Shown here: positions 53,393 through 62,331 of the stretch, one piece after another | Numbering within the stretch: position 1 is the stretch's first letter | How the letters are laid out: every line of letters begins with the position of its first letter | DNA from: Xanthobacter sp. YC-JY1 | GTDB lineage: Bacteria > Pseudomonadota > Alphaproteobacteria > Rhizobiales > Xanthobacteraceae | DNA: 64,000 nt | NCBI RefSeq assembly: GCF_021730305.1 | Contig: NZ_CP032674.1 | Location: 1,101,001 to 1,165,000 of the forward strand | Reading direction: 5' to 3' | Notes under the pieces: model-generated | Database searches by the model: none | What the model was told of the DNA's origin: nothing | Seen by the model: the letters and a program-made list of their open reading frames with translations, nothing else | Position numbers and translations under genes: made by a program

Positions 53393-54184
53393 TCACACTC
53401 CCAGATAGGCCTCGCGCACGGCCGCGTCCTCCTGGACCTCCGCCATGGTGCCAGAAGCGATGATCCGCCCGAAGTTGAGCACGTGGATGGCTTGCGCCAC
53501 CCCCATCAGCTCCATGTCGTGCGAGACCAGCAGGACGGCGATCCCCTCTTCCGCCAGAAGCTTCAACTTGGTGATGAGCACCTCGATCTCGGTGGTGGTG
53601 AGGCCCGAGGAGGGCTCGTCGAGCATCAGCAGGCGAGGCCGGCCCTGATAGGCCCGCGCCAGTTCCAGCAGGCGGCGCTGGCCGGCGGTCAGCAGCGGCG
53701 AGGGCCGGTCGAAGACGGCGCCAAGATCGAAGCGCTGCGCGGTCTCATAGGCCCGCGCGCGCATGTCCGTCATCTCTCGCCGCGCCGAGGGGAGGCCGGC
53801 AAGTCCGGCGAAGAAGCCCGAGCGGCCGGCCTTGAAGGCGCCCACCATCACATTCTCCGCGACGGTCAGGCGCTCGAATATCTTCGGCGTCTGGAAGGTG
53901 CGCACTAGGCCGTCGAGGCTCCGCCGGCGCACGTTCTCGGCGCGGATGTCCCGGCCATCGAACAGCACCGCGCCCGAGGTGGGTGTGAGAAAGCCGGAGA
54001 TGATGTTGAACAAGGTCGTCTTGCCGGAGCCATTGGGGCCCATCAGTCCGGTAATGCCCACCGCCGGAGCCGCGAAGCTCACGTCGTGAAGCACCTGGAA
54101 GCCGCCGAAGCGGTGGGCGATGGCTTTCAGCTCCAGCAGCGGAGCATCGGGCGCACTGGCGGCGCTGCGGGGGGCAAGGTTCAT
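53393..54184 (-). CDS. livG: Liv-type ABC transporter ATP-binding protein LivG (system 2)
   Basis: 263 residues: Walker A LMGPNGSGKTTLFN, GLVRTFQTPKIFERLTVAEN, signature PLLTAGQRRLLELARAY (TAGQ in place of the common SGGQ/SYGE) and Walker B RLLMLDEPSSGLT, ending VREAYLGV. It overlaps livM by 4 bp. Confidence 0.9.
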   Translation of the reverse strand: MNLAPRSAASAPDAPLLELKAIAHRFGGFQVLHDVSFAAPAVGITGLMGPNGSGKTTLFNIISGFLTPTSGAVLFDGRDIRAENVRRRSLDGLVRTFQTPKIFERLTVAENVMVGAFKAGRSGFFAGLAGLPSARREMTDMRARAYETAQRFDLGAVFDRPSPLLTAGQRRLLELARAYQGRPRLLMLDEPSSGLTTTEIEVLITKLKLLAEEGIAVLLVSHDMELMGVAQAIHVLNFGRIIASGTMAEVQEDAAVREAYLGV

Positions 54185-55230
54185 GGCGTGGTCTCCCCGC
54201 GAGCGGCGGCGCCAGACCTGCGCCTCACCAGTCCGGTCAGGCTACGGCCGAGGCCCCACAAGCCGTCCGGAAAGAACACCACGGACGCGACGAGCGCGAG
54301 CCCGAAGAGGACACGGTGGATGTCACCCAGAGCGCTGAGCAATTCCGGGACGAGGCCGATGAACAGCGCGCCGATGATAGCTCCGGCCGGGACCGAGGCG
54401 CCGCCGATGACCGGAACCAGGAGGAACATGATCGATTTGTCCACGCCGAAGCTGTCCACGTTCACGAACCCCACATAATGGGCGAACAGACTCCCGGACA
54501 GCGCGCCGAGCCCGCTCGACAGCATGAATATCCAGAGCTTCAGCCGGGCGTTGTCGATGGCCATCACCATCGCCGCGTCGGGTGCGTCGCGCATGGCCTG
54601 CAGAGCGAGGCCGACGCGGCTGCCCATCAGATTGTGCATGGCGAGGATGGTGGCGAAGGCGATGGGCCAGACGAGATAGTAGAACTTCTCCGGGGTATCG
54701 AAGACGAACCCCCCGATCGCCAGCTTCGGCACCCCCGGAACGCCGAGCGTACCGCCCGTGATGAAGTCCGCCTCGAAGTAGATGTTGGTGCAGATGATGC
54801 CGAGGGCGAGCGTTGCCAGTGCCAGGAAGTAACCCGACAGCCGCAGGATCGGCCGGCCGATGAGCGCAGCGATGGCCAGCGAAAGCGCGATGCCGATGGC
54901 GATCCCCGCCGGCGTCGGCCATCCCAGCCGCGCCGAGCAATAGGCGCTGGCGTAGCCGCCGATGCCGTAGAACGCTGCCTGACCGAGATTGACGATCCCG
55001 CCCTGCCCGAGGAGGAAGCCGACGCCGGCCCCGGCGATGGCATAGAGCCCGCAGAACACCAGGAGGTCCACGGCGTGACGCTCCAGGACCAGCGGCAGGA
55101 TGAGGTACAGGCCGGCTGCGAGCGCGAGGACAGACAAGGCAGCAGCCGACGGGCGGGTGGTTCGTAGCCGTTGCGCCGGCAGTTCACCGGCAATGCCGGG
55201 CGGGGCCAGAGAGGTCTTGTTTGGCAGCAT
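54181..55230 (-). CDS. livM: Liv-type ABC transporter permease LivM (system 2)
   Basis: 349 residues with about nine membrane helices. LivM hallmark: YAIAGAGVGFLLGQGGIVNL then GQAAFYGIGGYASAYCS; EAA-like loop ALQAMRDAPDAAMVMAIDNARLKL. The start has GGGAGG upstream. It pairs with LivH encoded just before it. Confidence 0.9.
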   Translation of the reverse strand: MLPNKTSLAPPGIAGELPAQRLRTTRPSAAALSVLALAAGLYLILPLVLERHAVDLLVFCGLYAIAGAGVGFLLGQGGIVNLGQAAFYGIGGYASAYCSARLGWPTPAGIAIGIALSLAIAALIGRPILRLSGYFLALATLALGIICTNIYFEADFITGGTLGVPGVPKLAIGGFVFDTPEKFYYLVWPIAFATILAMHNLMGSRVGLALQAMRDAPDAAMVMAIDNARLKLWIFMLSSGLGALSGSLFAHYVGFVNVDSFGVDKSIMFLLVPVIGGASVPAGAIIGALFIGLVPELLSALGDIHRVLFGLALVASVVFFPDGLWGLGRSLTGLVRRRSGAAARGETTP

Positions 55231-55233
55231 GGC

Positions 55234-56118
55234 TCAGCCTCCCTTGCGGCCGGCGCGGCCGAGGATTCCATCCGGAACGAAGATCATGATGACGATGAGC
55301 AAGGTGAGGGCGACCGCATCCTTCATTCCGGATGAGACGAAGACGATGGACATCGCCTCGAGTATGCCGATGACGAGGCCCCCCACCAGCGCCCCGAGCG
55401 GATTGGAGAGGCCGCCGAGAATGGCCGCCGCAAAGCCCTTCAGCGTGAGCAGCGGCCCCATCTGGTAGCCGACGCCGATGAGCGGGGCGACGAGGAGGCC
55501 CGCCAGTGCCGCCAGCAGGCCGCCCAGTGCGAAGGTTGCGGTGCGCATGGCGCGGACGTTGATGCCGGTGGTCGCGGCGCCATCGGGATCGATGGAGGCG
55601 GCCATCATCGAGAGACCGAGATGGGTGTGCCGATAGAACAGGCGCAGCGCCAGGATCAATACGGCGGAGATGGCGATCACCCAGAGGGCATGTTCCCGGA
55701 TGATTGCGCCGAAGATCTCGTACACCTCGTCCCCTAGCGCGGGCAGAAGATGCTCCTCCCGCCCGAACAGATAGAGCACCCCGGCCGAGAAGGTGAAACC
55801 GAGGCCCACCGTGAGCAGGAGGAAGGACTCCTCCCGCGCCCGCCGCGCGAACAGGGCGCGGATCGGGCCGAGCTCCACGAGGATGGCGATGGCCATCCCC
55901 GTGAGCGCGCCGGCGACGACCGCCAGCCAGAGCGGAAGGCCCCATATGGCAGCCGCAAACACGGCCGTGGCTGCGCCGACCACGGCGAGCTCGCCCTGCA
56001 TGGCGTTGATGACGTGGCTACCCTTGAAGATGACGGCGATGCCGAGCCCGACGAGGGCATATACGAAGCCGTTGGTGACACCGGCGAGCAGTGCCTGGGT
56101 GAAGAGCATCAAGGCCAA
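55234..56118 (-). CDS. livH: Liv-type ABC transporter permease LivH (system 2)
   Basis: 294 residues, about eight helices: ALLAGVTNGFVYALVGLGIA then VIFKGSHVINAMQGELAVVG (the LivH pattern) and the EAA-like loop SIDPDGAATTGINVRAMRTA. It lies 21 bp after the binding-protein gene and 3 bp before livM. Confidence 0.9.
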   Translation of the reverse strand: MALMLFTQALLAGVTNGFVYALVGLGIAVIFKGSHVINAMQGELAVVGAATAVFAAAIWGLPLWLAVVAGALTGMAIAILVELGPIRALFARRAREESFLLLTVGLGFTFSAGVLYLFGREEHLLPALGDEVYEIFGAIIREHALWVIAISAVLILALRLFYRHTHLGLSMMAASIDPDGAATTGINVRAMRTATFALGGLLAALAGLLVAPLIGVGYQMGPLLTLKGFAAAILGGLSNPLGALVGGLVIGILEAMSIVFVSSGMKDAVALTLLIVIMIFVPDGILGRAGRKGG

Positions 56119-56139
56119 GGGACGTCCCCCTATTTGGGT

Positions 56140-57279
56140 TCAGGAACCGGCCTTGAAAGGCAGGCGGACAAACTTGCCCTTGTCGAGCTTCGAGAAGACG
56201 TAGCTCTTCAGCGTGAGCCCGGTCAGGTCTTCCTGCGAGAAGTCGAACCGCGCCATGGCGCCGTCGAACGGACCGCGGATCGCCTCGCACAGGGCGCCAG
56301 GCTGGGCCTCCGGCCCGACCTTGGCGAGCCCGGCCGCCACAGCGTTGAAGGCATCCCAGGCGCTCGCCTCCATGGTCTTTGGCAGCACCCCGTATTCCTT
56401 GTGGAAGGCCTCCACGAACGCGCTCTGGCCGGGCAGAGGATCCTCCGCAACAAGGAATTCGGCGAAGACGATGTTGTCCGCCGCGTCGCCCATGGCCTTC
56501 ACATACTCGTAAGTCGCCGTTCCGATGCCCGACAGGAGCGGCATTGTCATGCGGATCTGCCGTGCGTTGCGGAAGGGCGTCGCCGAATTGCCGATGACGG
56601 CCACCGCATCCGGGCTCGCCGCCTTCACCTTGGCGGCCTGAGTCGTGGCGTCGGTGGCGCCCACTTCCCACTTCTCCACCGCCACGATCTCCACCGGATA
56701 GTCGGGGCTCACCTCCCGGATCTTCGTCATCACGATGTTGCCGTAGGCGGAATCATGCAACACGCCGAGCTTCTTCGCGCCCAGCCCCTTGGTCGCGACC
56801 TCGAGCAGCGCGCGGGCGTTCAGGTCCTGCGACGGCAGCATGTGGAACACGCAGCGCCGGGTCTTCTCCATGGCAACGCCGAGGCCGGTGAAGGCCATGA
56901 CCGGGATCTTGCCCGGGTCGGCGACACCGCCCACGGCGAGGGTGGAGGCTGTCAGCGTCGGGCCGATGATGGCCTGCACCTTCTGCGAGAAGATCAGGTT
57001 GTTCGCTTTTGTGACCGCGACGTCCGGGCTCGACCCGTCATCCTCCATGATAAGCTGGACTTGGCGGCCGTTGATGCCGCCTTTCTCGTTCACAAGCTTC
57101 ACGGCCAATTGCAGCCCATTCCGCTGCGGGATGCCGGCTCCTGCGCCGGGTCCGGTGGTCGACAGGATGGCGCCGATGCGGATCGGCTCCGCAGCCTCAA
57201 CGACGGCCCCCGTTCCTGCAAGAGCGAGGACAAGCGCGGGCACGGCCAAGAGCGCCCGGCGCGACACTGATTGCGTCAT
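56140..57279 (-). CDS. Liv-type ABC transporter substrate-binding protein (system 2)
   Basis: 379 residues. A Sec signal (RRALLAVPALVLALAGTGAV, cleavage near VEAAE) is followed by a Peripla_BP_6 domain: IRIGAILSTTGPGAGAGIPQ, KLVNEKGGINGRQVQLIMED and VQAIIGPTLTASTLAVGGVA. It should bind the cluster's substrate in the periplasm. It is followed by livH-livM-livG-livF and preceded by the keto-acid cleavage enzyme. Confidence 0.9.
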   Translation of the reverse strand: MTQSVSRRALLAVPALVLALAGTGAVVEAAEPIRIGAILSTTGPGAGAGIPQRNGLQLAVKLVNEKGGINGRQVQLIMEDDGSSPDVAVTKANNLIFSQKVQAIIGPTLTASTLAVGGVADPGKIPVMAFTGLGVAMEKTRRCVFHMLPSQDLNARALLEVATKGLGAKKLGVLHDSAYGNIVMTKIREVSPDYPVEIVAVEKWEVGATDATTQAAKVKAASPDAVAVIGNSATPFRNARQIRMTMPLLSGIGTATYEYVKAMGDAADNIVFAEFLVAEDPLPGQSAFVEAFHKEYGVLPKTMEASAWDAFNAVAAGLAKVGPEAQPGALCEAIRGPFDGAMARFDFSQEDLTGLTLKSYVFSKLDKGKFVRLPFKAGS

Positions 57280-57314
57280 GTTCTTCCTCCCAGATTTTAT
57301 GATTGTTCGACACT

Positions 57315-58249
57315 TCAGAAACCGACGCGGTCACCTCCCTTGAGGGCGAGCATCGACCGCGCGTCGCTTGGCGTTGCGATCTCGTGGCCGAGCTCTTCCA
57401 GGATCTGGCGGACCTTTCTCACTTGCTCGGCATTGTTCGCAGCGAGCCGTCCGCGGCCGATGAAGAGGCTATCCTCCAGCCCCACCCGCACGTTCCCGCC
57501 CAGCATGGCTGCCTGGGTCGCGACCGGAATCTGGTGCCGACCTGCAGCAAGCACCGACCAGACATAGTCCGCGCCGAACAGCCGGTCTGCGGTGCGTTTC
57601 ATGAACAGGACGTTGTCCATCTCGGGACCGATGCCGCCCAGGATGCCGAAATGGTCTGGACGAAGAACGGGGGTTTGACCAAACCACGGTCGACGAAGTG
57701 GGCGAGATTGTAGAGGTGGCCGACATCGTAGCACTCGTGCTCGAAGCGCGTGCCGTGCTCCTCGCCCAGGCGTTTCACGATCCGCTCGATGTCGCGGAAC
57801 GTGTTGCGGAAGATGAAGTCGTCAGTGCTCCGAAGGTAGGGCTCTTCCCAGTCGAACCGCCAGTCCTTGTAGCGCTCGGCCAGCGGGTAGATGCCGAAGT
57901 TCATGGAGCCCATGTTGAGCGAGCACATCTCCGGGCGCGCCACCAGCGGGGCGGCCAGACGCTCCTCCACGCTCATGTTCAGGCTGCCGCCGGTGGTGAT
58001 GTTCAGCACCGCGTCCGTTGCCTGCTTGATGACTGGAAGGAACTGCATGAAGACCTTCGGATCCGGCGTCGGGCGGCCGTCTCGCGGGTCGCGGGCGTGC
58101 AGGTGGAGGATGGCCGCGCCGGCCTGCGCGGCGGCGATGGACTGGGCCGCGATGTCCTCCGGCGTGAACGGCAGGGCGGGCGACATGGTGGGGGTGTGGA
58201 TCCCCCCGGTGATGGCGCAGGTGATGATGACCTTATTGGCCCGTTTCAC
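57315..58249 (-). pseudogene. beta-keto acid cleavage enzyme (BKACE/DUF849), frameshifted
   Basis: About 311 residues when the frame is repaired. N-terminal part: KVIITCAITGGIHTPTMSPA, then the zinc-site LHLHARDPRDGRPTPDP near 48, TGGSLNMSVEERL and the ECYDVGHLYNLAHF segment. At about 57648-57651 one T is missing (ACC-ATT-TCG where ATT-TTC-GGC is needed); the rest continues in the next frame as FGILGGIGPEMDNVLFMKRT and GNVRVGLEDSLFIGRGRLA. BKACEs condense a beta-keto acid with acetyl-CoA to give acetoacetate and a new acyl-CoA. The residues around the metal site are intact. Confidence 0.82.
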
Positions 58250-59187
58250 ACTTCATCTCCTTGGTCGTTTGCTCCTTGGCCGGACTTGCGCACTGCGTCC
58301 TTCAGATGGAGCACGAGCGCGGCACGCAGCTGATCGGCATCCCGTGGCGCCCAATGTCGGAAGCCTTCTCCGGACTTCATGCCGAGCCGGCCCCGCGCAA
58401 CGAGATCGCGCAGATAGGCCGAGGGCGCGGCCGCGCGGTTGAGGGCGGGCAATATGGTCTCGTGGATGGCGAGGGTCAGGTCGGTGCCCACGAGGTCCGC
58501 ATTTTCCAGCGGTCCAAGCACCGCGAGGCGCAGCCCGAAGCTGGCCTTGACCACCGTATCCACGGTCTCGGCATCGCAGACGCCCTCTTCCACCAGCGAG
58601 ATGGCCTCGCGCCACAGCGCGTGCTGCAGCCGGTTCCCCACGAAGCCCGCCACGTCCCGCCGCACATGGACCGGCTTCTTTCCCGCTGCCGCCAGGATGT
58701 CCATGGTGCGCGCGACGATGTCCGGCGCCGTGCGGTCCGTCCCGATCACCTCGACCAGCGGGACCAGGTAGGGCGGGTTCCACCAGTGGGTGCCGAGCGC
58801 CCGCTCCGGCCGGGCGAGGCCGGCCATGATGCTGCCGATGGGGATGACGGAAGTGTTGGTGGCGAGAATGGCCCCGGTCGGTGCATCGCCCTCGATTTGG
58901 GCGAACAGGGCGCGCTTGGCGTCGAGATTCTCCGTCGCCGCCTCGATGACGAGATCGGCGCCGGCAACGGCATCCGCGAGCTTCCGGCAAGGCAGAACCC
59001 GCTGCGCGGCGGCAGGGTCCCGGCCGAGCGCCGAGAGGTTGGCACCGATGCGCGCATGCAGGGACGCCAGCGCCTCCGGCATCGGGTCGAACACCCGGAC
59101 CTCGTGCCCGCGTGCCGCGAACACCTGGGCGATGCCATGGCCCATGAGGCCGGCGCCGACAATGGCTGTGATTGGCTGTGCGGTCAT
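58246..59187 (-). CDS. 3-hydroxyacyl-CoA / 3-hydroxy-acid dehydrogenase
   Basis: 313 residues from ATG 59187 (GGAGGAG upstream). The Rossmann motif AIVGAGLMGHGIAQVFAARG opens the protein; catalytic-type residues lie in ALGTHWWNPPYLVPLVEVIG (the His position) and VHVRRDVAGFVGNRLQHALW with NRLQ. It resembles the HAD family members lambda-crystallin and L-carnitine dehydrogenase, which oxidise a beta-hydroxy group with NAD+. It overlaps the BKACE gene by 4 bp: making a beta-keto acid for the next enzyme is the natural reading, as in carnitine degradation. Confidence 0.87.
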   Translation of the reverse strand: MTAQPITAIVGAGLMGHGIAQVFAARGHEVRVFDPMPEALASLHARIGANLSALGRDPAAAQRVLPCRKLADAVAGADLVIEAATENLDAKRALFAQIEGDAPTGAILATNTSVIPIGSIMAGLARPERALGTHWWNPPYLVPLVEVIGTDRTAPDIVARTMDILAAAGKKPVHVRRDVAGFVGNRLQHALWREAISLVEEGVCDAETVDTVVKASFGLRLAVLGPLENADLVGTDLTLAIHETILPALNRAAAPSAYLRDLVARGRLGMKSGEGFRHWAPRDADQLRAALVLHLKDAVRKSGQGANDQGDEV

Positions 59188-59265
59188 GCCCTTCTCCTCC
59201 TGCATCTGCCGCAGGGTGCGACCTGTCCCGGCGGGATGCCGGAACAGGTCAGGTCGGGTGCTGCC

Positions 59266-60108
59266 TCAGAGGGGTGTGCCCGCCTCGATGCGGTAGGCCT
59301 GCTGGGGATCCTCGATGGCGACGAGGCGGATGATGCAGCCGTCGCCCCGGTCCCAGTTCCAGGGGAAGAAGGCGAAGGTGACGCGCTTTCCGGTGACGGC
59401 ATCGAGGTCGCCACCCACATTCTCGATGCCGAGAATGCCGTTGGTGAAGAGCTTGCGGTGGACCGGCTCCCACTCGGGGTGATCCTCCTTCCAGTCCCGG
59501 CCGCCGGACCACGCCTTGTATTCCTCGGCGAGGTGGGGATGCAGGGGGCCGTTGCGGTGGGGCCCGATGGCGGTCGCCAGCGGGTGGTCGTTGGCCTGCG
59601 TATCGTGACCGACCACCTTCACCTTCTTCTCGACGAACCAGTCGCCGGCTGAGGCGACAAAGCCGGGCGCGTAGCAGAAATACTCGGCATTGTCGTCATA
59701 GAGCTTGTGCCAGCCGGTGTTGACGATGACCACATCACCCGGACGCACATGCGCTCCGGCGGCCTTTTCAAGGTCCTCATAGGTGATGGGCTCCCACTTC
59801 TTCTTCGGGATCGAGACCACGATCCCGGTGCCGAAGAAATGGGGCAAGGGAACTTCATCGATGAAGGGCGTGCCTTCCACCACGTGGGCCGGCGCATCGA
59901 TATGGGTCGTGTTGTGCATCGTGGTGGTGATGCGCTGGGTCAGGACACCCGATTTCGCCATGTAATGGATGCGCTCGATCTGCACATCCTGGAAATAGGG
60001 CCAGTTCGGAGACTGGAATCCGAAACGGTGTGACAGATTATAGAATTTGAGACCCATGTCGTTATTCAGATTCGACTGGAACTCGATGCCACGGATCGTG
60101 ACAGTCAT
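59266..60108 (-). CDS. cyclase-family (kynurenine-formamidase-like) metal hydrolase
   Basis: 280 residues of the cyclase superfamily. Metal-binding motif HNTTHIDAPAHVVEG near 67 (the HXTHXDXPXH signature), a later VVGHDTQANDHPLATA with His/Asp and the ENVGGDLDAV segment. Members hydrolyse amides, formamides, lactones or cyclic esters. It is the first gene downstream of the divergent IclR promoter region and precedes the dehydrogenase by 78 bp, so it probably opens a ring or amide to yield the hydroxy acid. The substrate is unknown. Confidence 0.85.
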   Translation of the reverse strand: MTVTIRGIEFQSNLNNDMGLKFYNLSHRFGFQSPNWPYFQDVQIERIHYMAKSGVLTQRITTTMHNTTHIDAPAHVVEGTPFIDEVPLPHFFGTGIVVSIPKKKWEPITYEDLEKAAGAHVRPGDVVIVNTGWHKLYDDNAEYFCYAPGFVASAGDWFVEKKVKVVGHDTQANDHPLATAIGPHRNGPLHPHLAEEYKAWSGGRDWKEDHPEWEPVHRKLFTNGILGIENVGGDLDAVTGKRVTFAFFPWNWDRGDGCIIRLVAIEDPQQAYRIEAGTPL

Positions 60109-60204
60109 TTAACGCCTCCCAGCGTCTTACCCTCGGCGAGGGCGGATCTTTTTCGTTGCTTCCGGGATATGGCGCACGAAAGGGGTGGTCAAACATAATG
60201 ATAC

Positions 60205-60229
60205 ATGTGTATTGTAATGCGATACACAT
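60205..60229. promoter_or_regulatory. inverted repeat, candidate IclR operator
   Basis: ATGTGTAT (60205-60212) and ATACACAT (60222-60229), perfect 8-bp arms 9 bp apart, in the divergent gap between the cyclase operon and the IclR gene and just before the IclR start. Confidence 0.55.
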
Positions 60230-60243
60230 CCATGGAGCAAGCG

Positions 60244-61020
60244 ATGACGGAGGATGGAACGGCCATCCGCGACGGGGGTGGGATCCAGGTGATTGCCCGG
60301 GCGGCGGCCATCCTGCGGTCGCTGAAGAACGTGCGTTCGGGGCTCAGCCTCGCGCAGATCGCCGGCCGCGTCGGTCTCCCGCGCTCGACCGTGCAGAGGA
60401 TCGTCAATGCCCTGCTGGAGGAGGACCTTGTGATTTCGGCAGGTCCCGAGGGGGGGTACCGCCTCGGGCCAGAGATCCACGCGCTCTCGCGCTCTGGAAA
60501 GATCGACATCGTCGAGCAGGTGCGCCCCCATATTGTCGCGCTCTCACAGACGACGGGTGAGACCGTGGACTTCTCCGTGCTGCGCGGGAGCGAGGTGCTC
60601 TTCCTTGACCAGGTGACGGGAACGCACCGACTGCGGGCGGTCTCTGCGGTGGGAGACATTTTTCCGCTGACAAATACGGCCAACGGCAAATGCTGCCTCG
60701 CCCTGCTCGAACCCGAGCGAGCGCGGGCCTTGGTTCGCAAGGAACTTCCCGGAACGAAGCGACTGGACGCCGTGATCGCAGAAGTCGCCGAGGTGCGACG
60801 GACGGGAATCGGCTTCAATCACGAGGAGCATACCGTTGGGATCAGCGCCGTGGGCATTGGCTTCCGCGATGCCGCAGGCGGGGTCTATTCGATCTCCATC
60901 CCCGTTCCCACCTCACGCTTCGAACTCGTGCGAGATGATGCAATCCGCCATCTGCAGGCGCACAAGAGCCAGATCATCGAAGAGTTGGGCGCCGGCAACA
61001 AAAATATCCGCGTGACGTGA
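60244..61020 (+). CDS. IclR-family transcriptional regulator
   Basis: 258 residues from ATG 60244 (GGAG 6 nt upstream; ATG 60232 also possible). An N-terminal winged helix (VIARAAAILRSLKNVRSGLS, QIAGRVGLPRSTVQRIVNAL) precedes the GAF-like effector domain with GETVDFSVLRGSEVLFLDQV, TNTANGKCCLALLEPE and the C-terminal GISAVGIGFRDAAGGVYSIS. It is divergent from the cyclase/dehydrogenase/BKACE/Liv operon and is its likely regulator; a dyad lies just before its start. Confidence 0.92.
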   Translation: MTEDGTAIRDGGGIQVIARAAAILRSLKNVRSGLSLAQIAGRVGLPRSTVQRIVNALLEEDLVISAGPEGGYRLGPEIHALSRSGKIDIVEQVRPHIVALSQTTGETVDFSVLRGSEVLFLDQVTGTHRLRAVSAVGDIFPLTNTANGKCCLALLEPERARALVRKELPGTKRLDAVIAEVAEVRRTGIGFNHEEHTVGISAVGIGFRDAAGGVYSISIPVPTSRFELVRDDAIRHLQAHKSQIIEELGAGNKNIRVT

Positions 61021-61068
61021 CTGTAGTGGGTCCCGATATTTGAATAATATTTTTCGGGCCAGCGGCGC

Positions 61069-61992
61069 TCATGCGCTACCCGCCCCGAAGCGATAGACCG
61101 GGATGCCGAGCGTGCGGGCCTTGTCGGCGAGGTTGTCTTGGATGCCGGTGCCGGGGAATATGATGACCCCGATGGGCATGACCGAGAGCATCTGGTCGTT
61201 GCGCTTGAAGGGCGCGGCCTTGGCGTGCTTCGCCCAGTCGGGCTTGAAGGCAACCTGGGGCACCTTGCGCGCATCGGCCCAGCAGGCGGCGATCCTTTCG
61301 GCGCCCTTGGGCGAGCCACCGTGCAGCAGCACCATGTCGGCGTGCTTGGCGTGCACCTGGTCGAGCTTGGCCCAGATGAGCCTGTGATCAGCTGTGTCGC
61401 CGCCGGAGAAGGCGATTTTGGGGCCTGCGGGCATCAGCACCTCGGTCTCCGAGCGCCTGCGGGCGGTGAGGAAGTCGCGGCTGTCGATGAGGGCAGCAGT
61501 GAGGTGCTGGTGGTTCACCAGCGATCCGGTACGGGGGCGCCAGGCTGAGCCGGTGTGGCGTTCGAAGGCGTCGGCGGCATCGTCGCGCATCAGCTCGAAG
61601 GCATCGCGACGCTCCACGAGGCTCTGCCCCTCGGCGATGAGGCGTTCCAGTTCCACCGAGCGCACCTCGCTGCCGTCCTGCTCCTGCTGGCTGCGACGCT
61701 GGCCCTGCTCGTTATCGTCAAGCGCGCTGGAGATCCGGCCGGCGGCACGGTGGAAGAGATGGACGGTGGACCACAGGAGGTCGGGGAGGTCCGGCTCGAG
61801 ACGCGTGTCCTGCAGGGTCGCGATCAGCGCATCGAAGATGTCGGCGATGGCGCCGGTGATGTGGTTGGCCTCGGGAAGGGGCCGGGGATCGGACTCGTCG
61901 TTGAGCGGGCGGTAGCCGTAGAGCTGAAGCTCCTGCAGCAGGTGATCCGTGGGCGAAGAAGCGTGGTGGGGCTCGTCGTGCTCGGTGCTCAT
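61069..61992 (-). CDS. DUF2493 (SLOG-type) protein of the ICE
   Basis: 307 residues from ATG 61992 (GGAG 8 nt upstream). The C-terminal 120 residues form the DUF2493 Rossmann-like domain: KIAFSGGDTADHRLIWAKLD, MVLLHGGSPKGAERIAACWA and MPIGVIIFPGTGIQDNLADK with a final GIPVYRF. The N-terminal half is helical and charged (SSALDDNEQGQRRSQQEQDG). SLOG domains bind nucleotides or their derivatives. The role in the ICE is unknown. It lies convergent with the IclR gene, so the cargo was inserted just next to it. Confidence 0.85.
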   Translation of the reverse strand: MSTEHDEPHHASSPTDHLLQELQLYGYRPLNDESDPRPLPEANHITGAIADIFDALIATLQDTRLEPDLPDLLWSTVHLFHRAAGRISSALDDNEQGQRRSQQEQDGSEVRSVELERLIAEGQSLVERRDAFELMRDDAADAFERHTGSAWRPRTGSLVNHQHLTAALIDSRDFLTARRRSETEVLMPAGPKIAFSGGDTADHRLIWAKLDQVHAKHADMVLLHGGSPKGAERIAACWADARKVPQVAFKPDWAKHAKAAPFKRNDQMLSVMPIGVIIFPGTGIQDNLADKARTLGIPVYRFGAGSA

Positions 61993-62331
61993 GGGAGGCT
62001 CCGTCGGTTGGACCGCAGCCTTGCGGCCTTCATGGCGACGAAGCCGGCGGACGGGTCGGACCTGCACCCCGCGGGAAGCGCGGGGCCGGAGCGCAGCGGA
62101 GGATGGCGGAGGCCGGCGATTTTGTTTCGCGATGGAAAGGCGGTGGCAGGGGTCCCGCGACGCCTGCGTCGTGGGGAAAACACCGCCGACGGAAAATCGC
62201 CGGCCGCAGCCATTGCCGGTCCGGGACGACTGCTGGCCGATCGCCCTCTGGAAGGCCTGGCTGCGGACTCTTTGCCGACGGTGGGTATCAGAGCGTGCCG
62301 TTAGCGCATCCCCGCTCCCAGCTCCTTCATG
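61993..62331 (-). other. leader / non-coding region upstream of DUF2493, candidate structured RNA
   Basis: 339 bp without a gene. Blocks shared with the DUF736 leader, in the same order: GCGGCCT-NN-ATGGCGA (62023-62038), CCGGAGCGCAGCGGAGGA (62086-62103) and a CT-loop hairpin, CGACGC / GCGTCG (62158-62171). The hairpin arms differ in sequence from the DUF736 copy but still pair. Confidence 0.5.
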
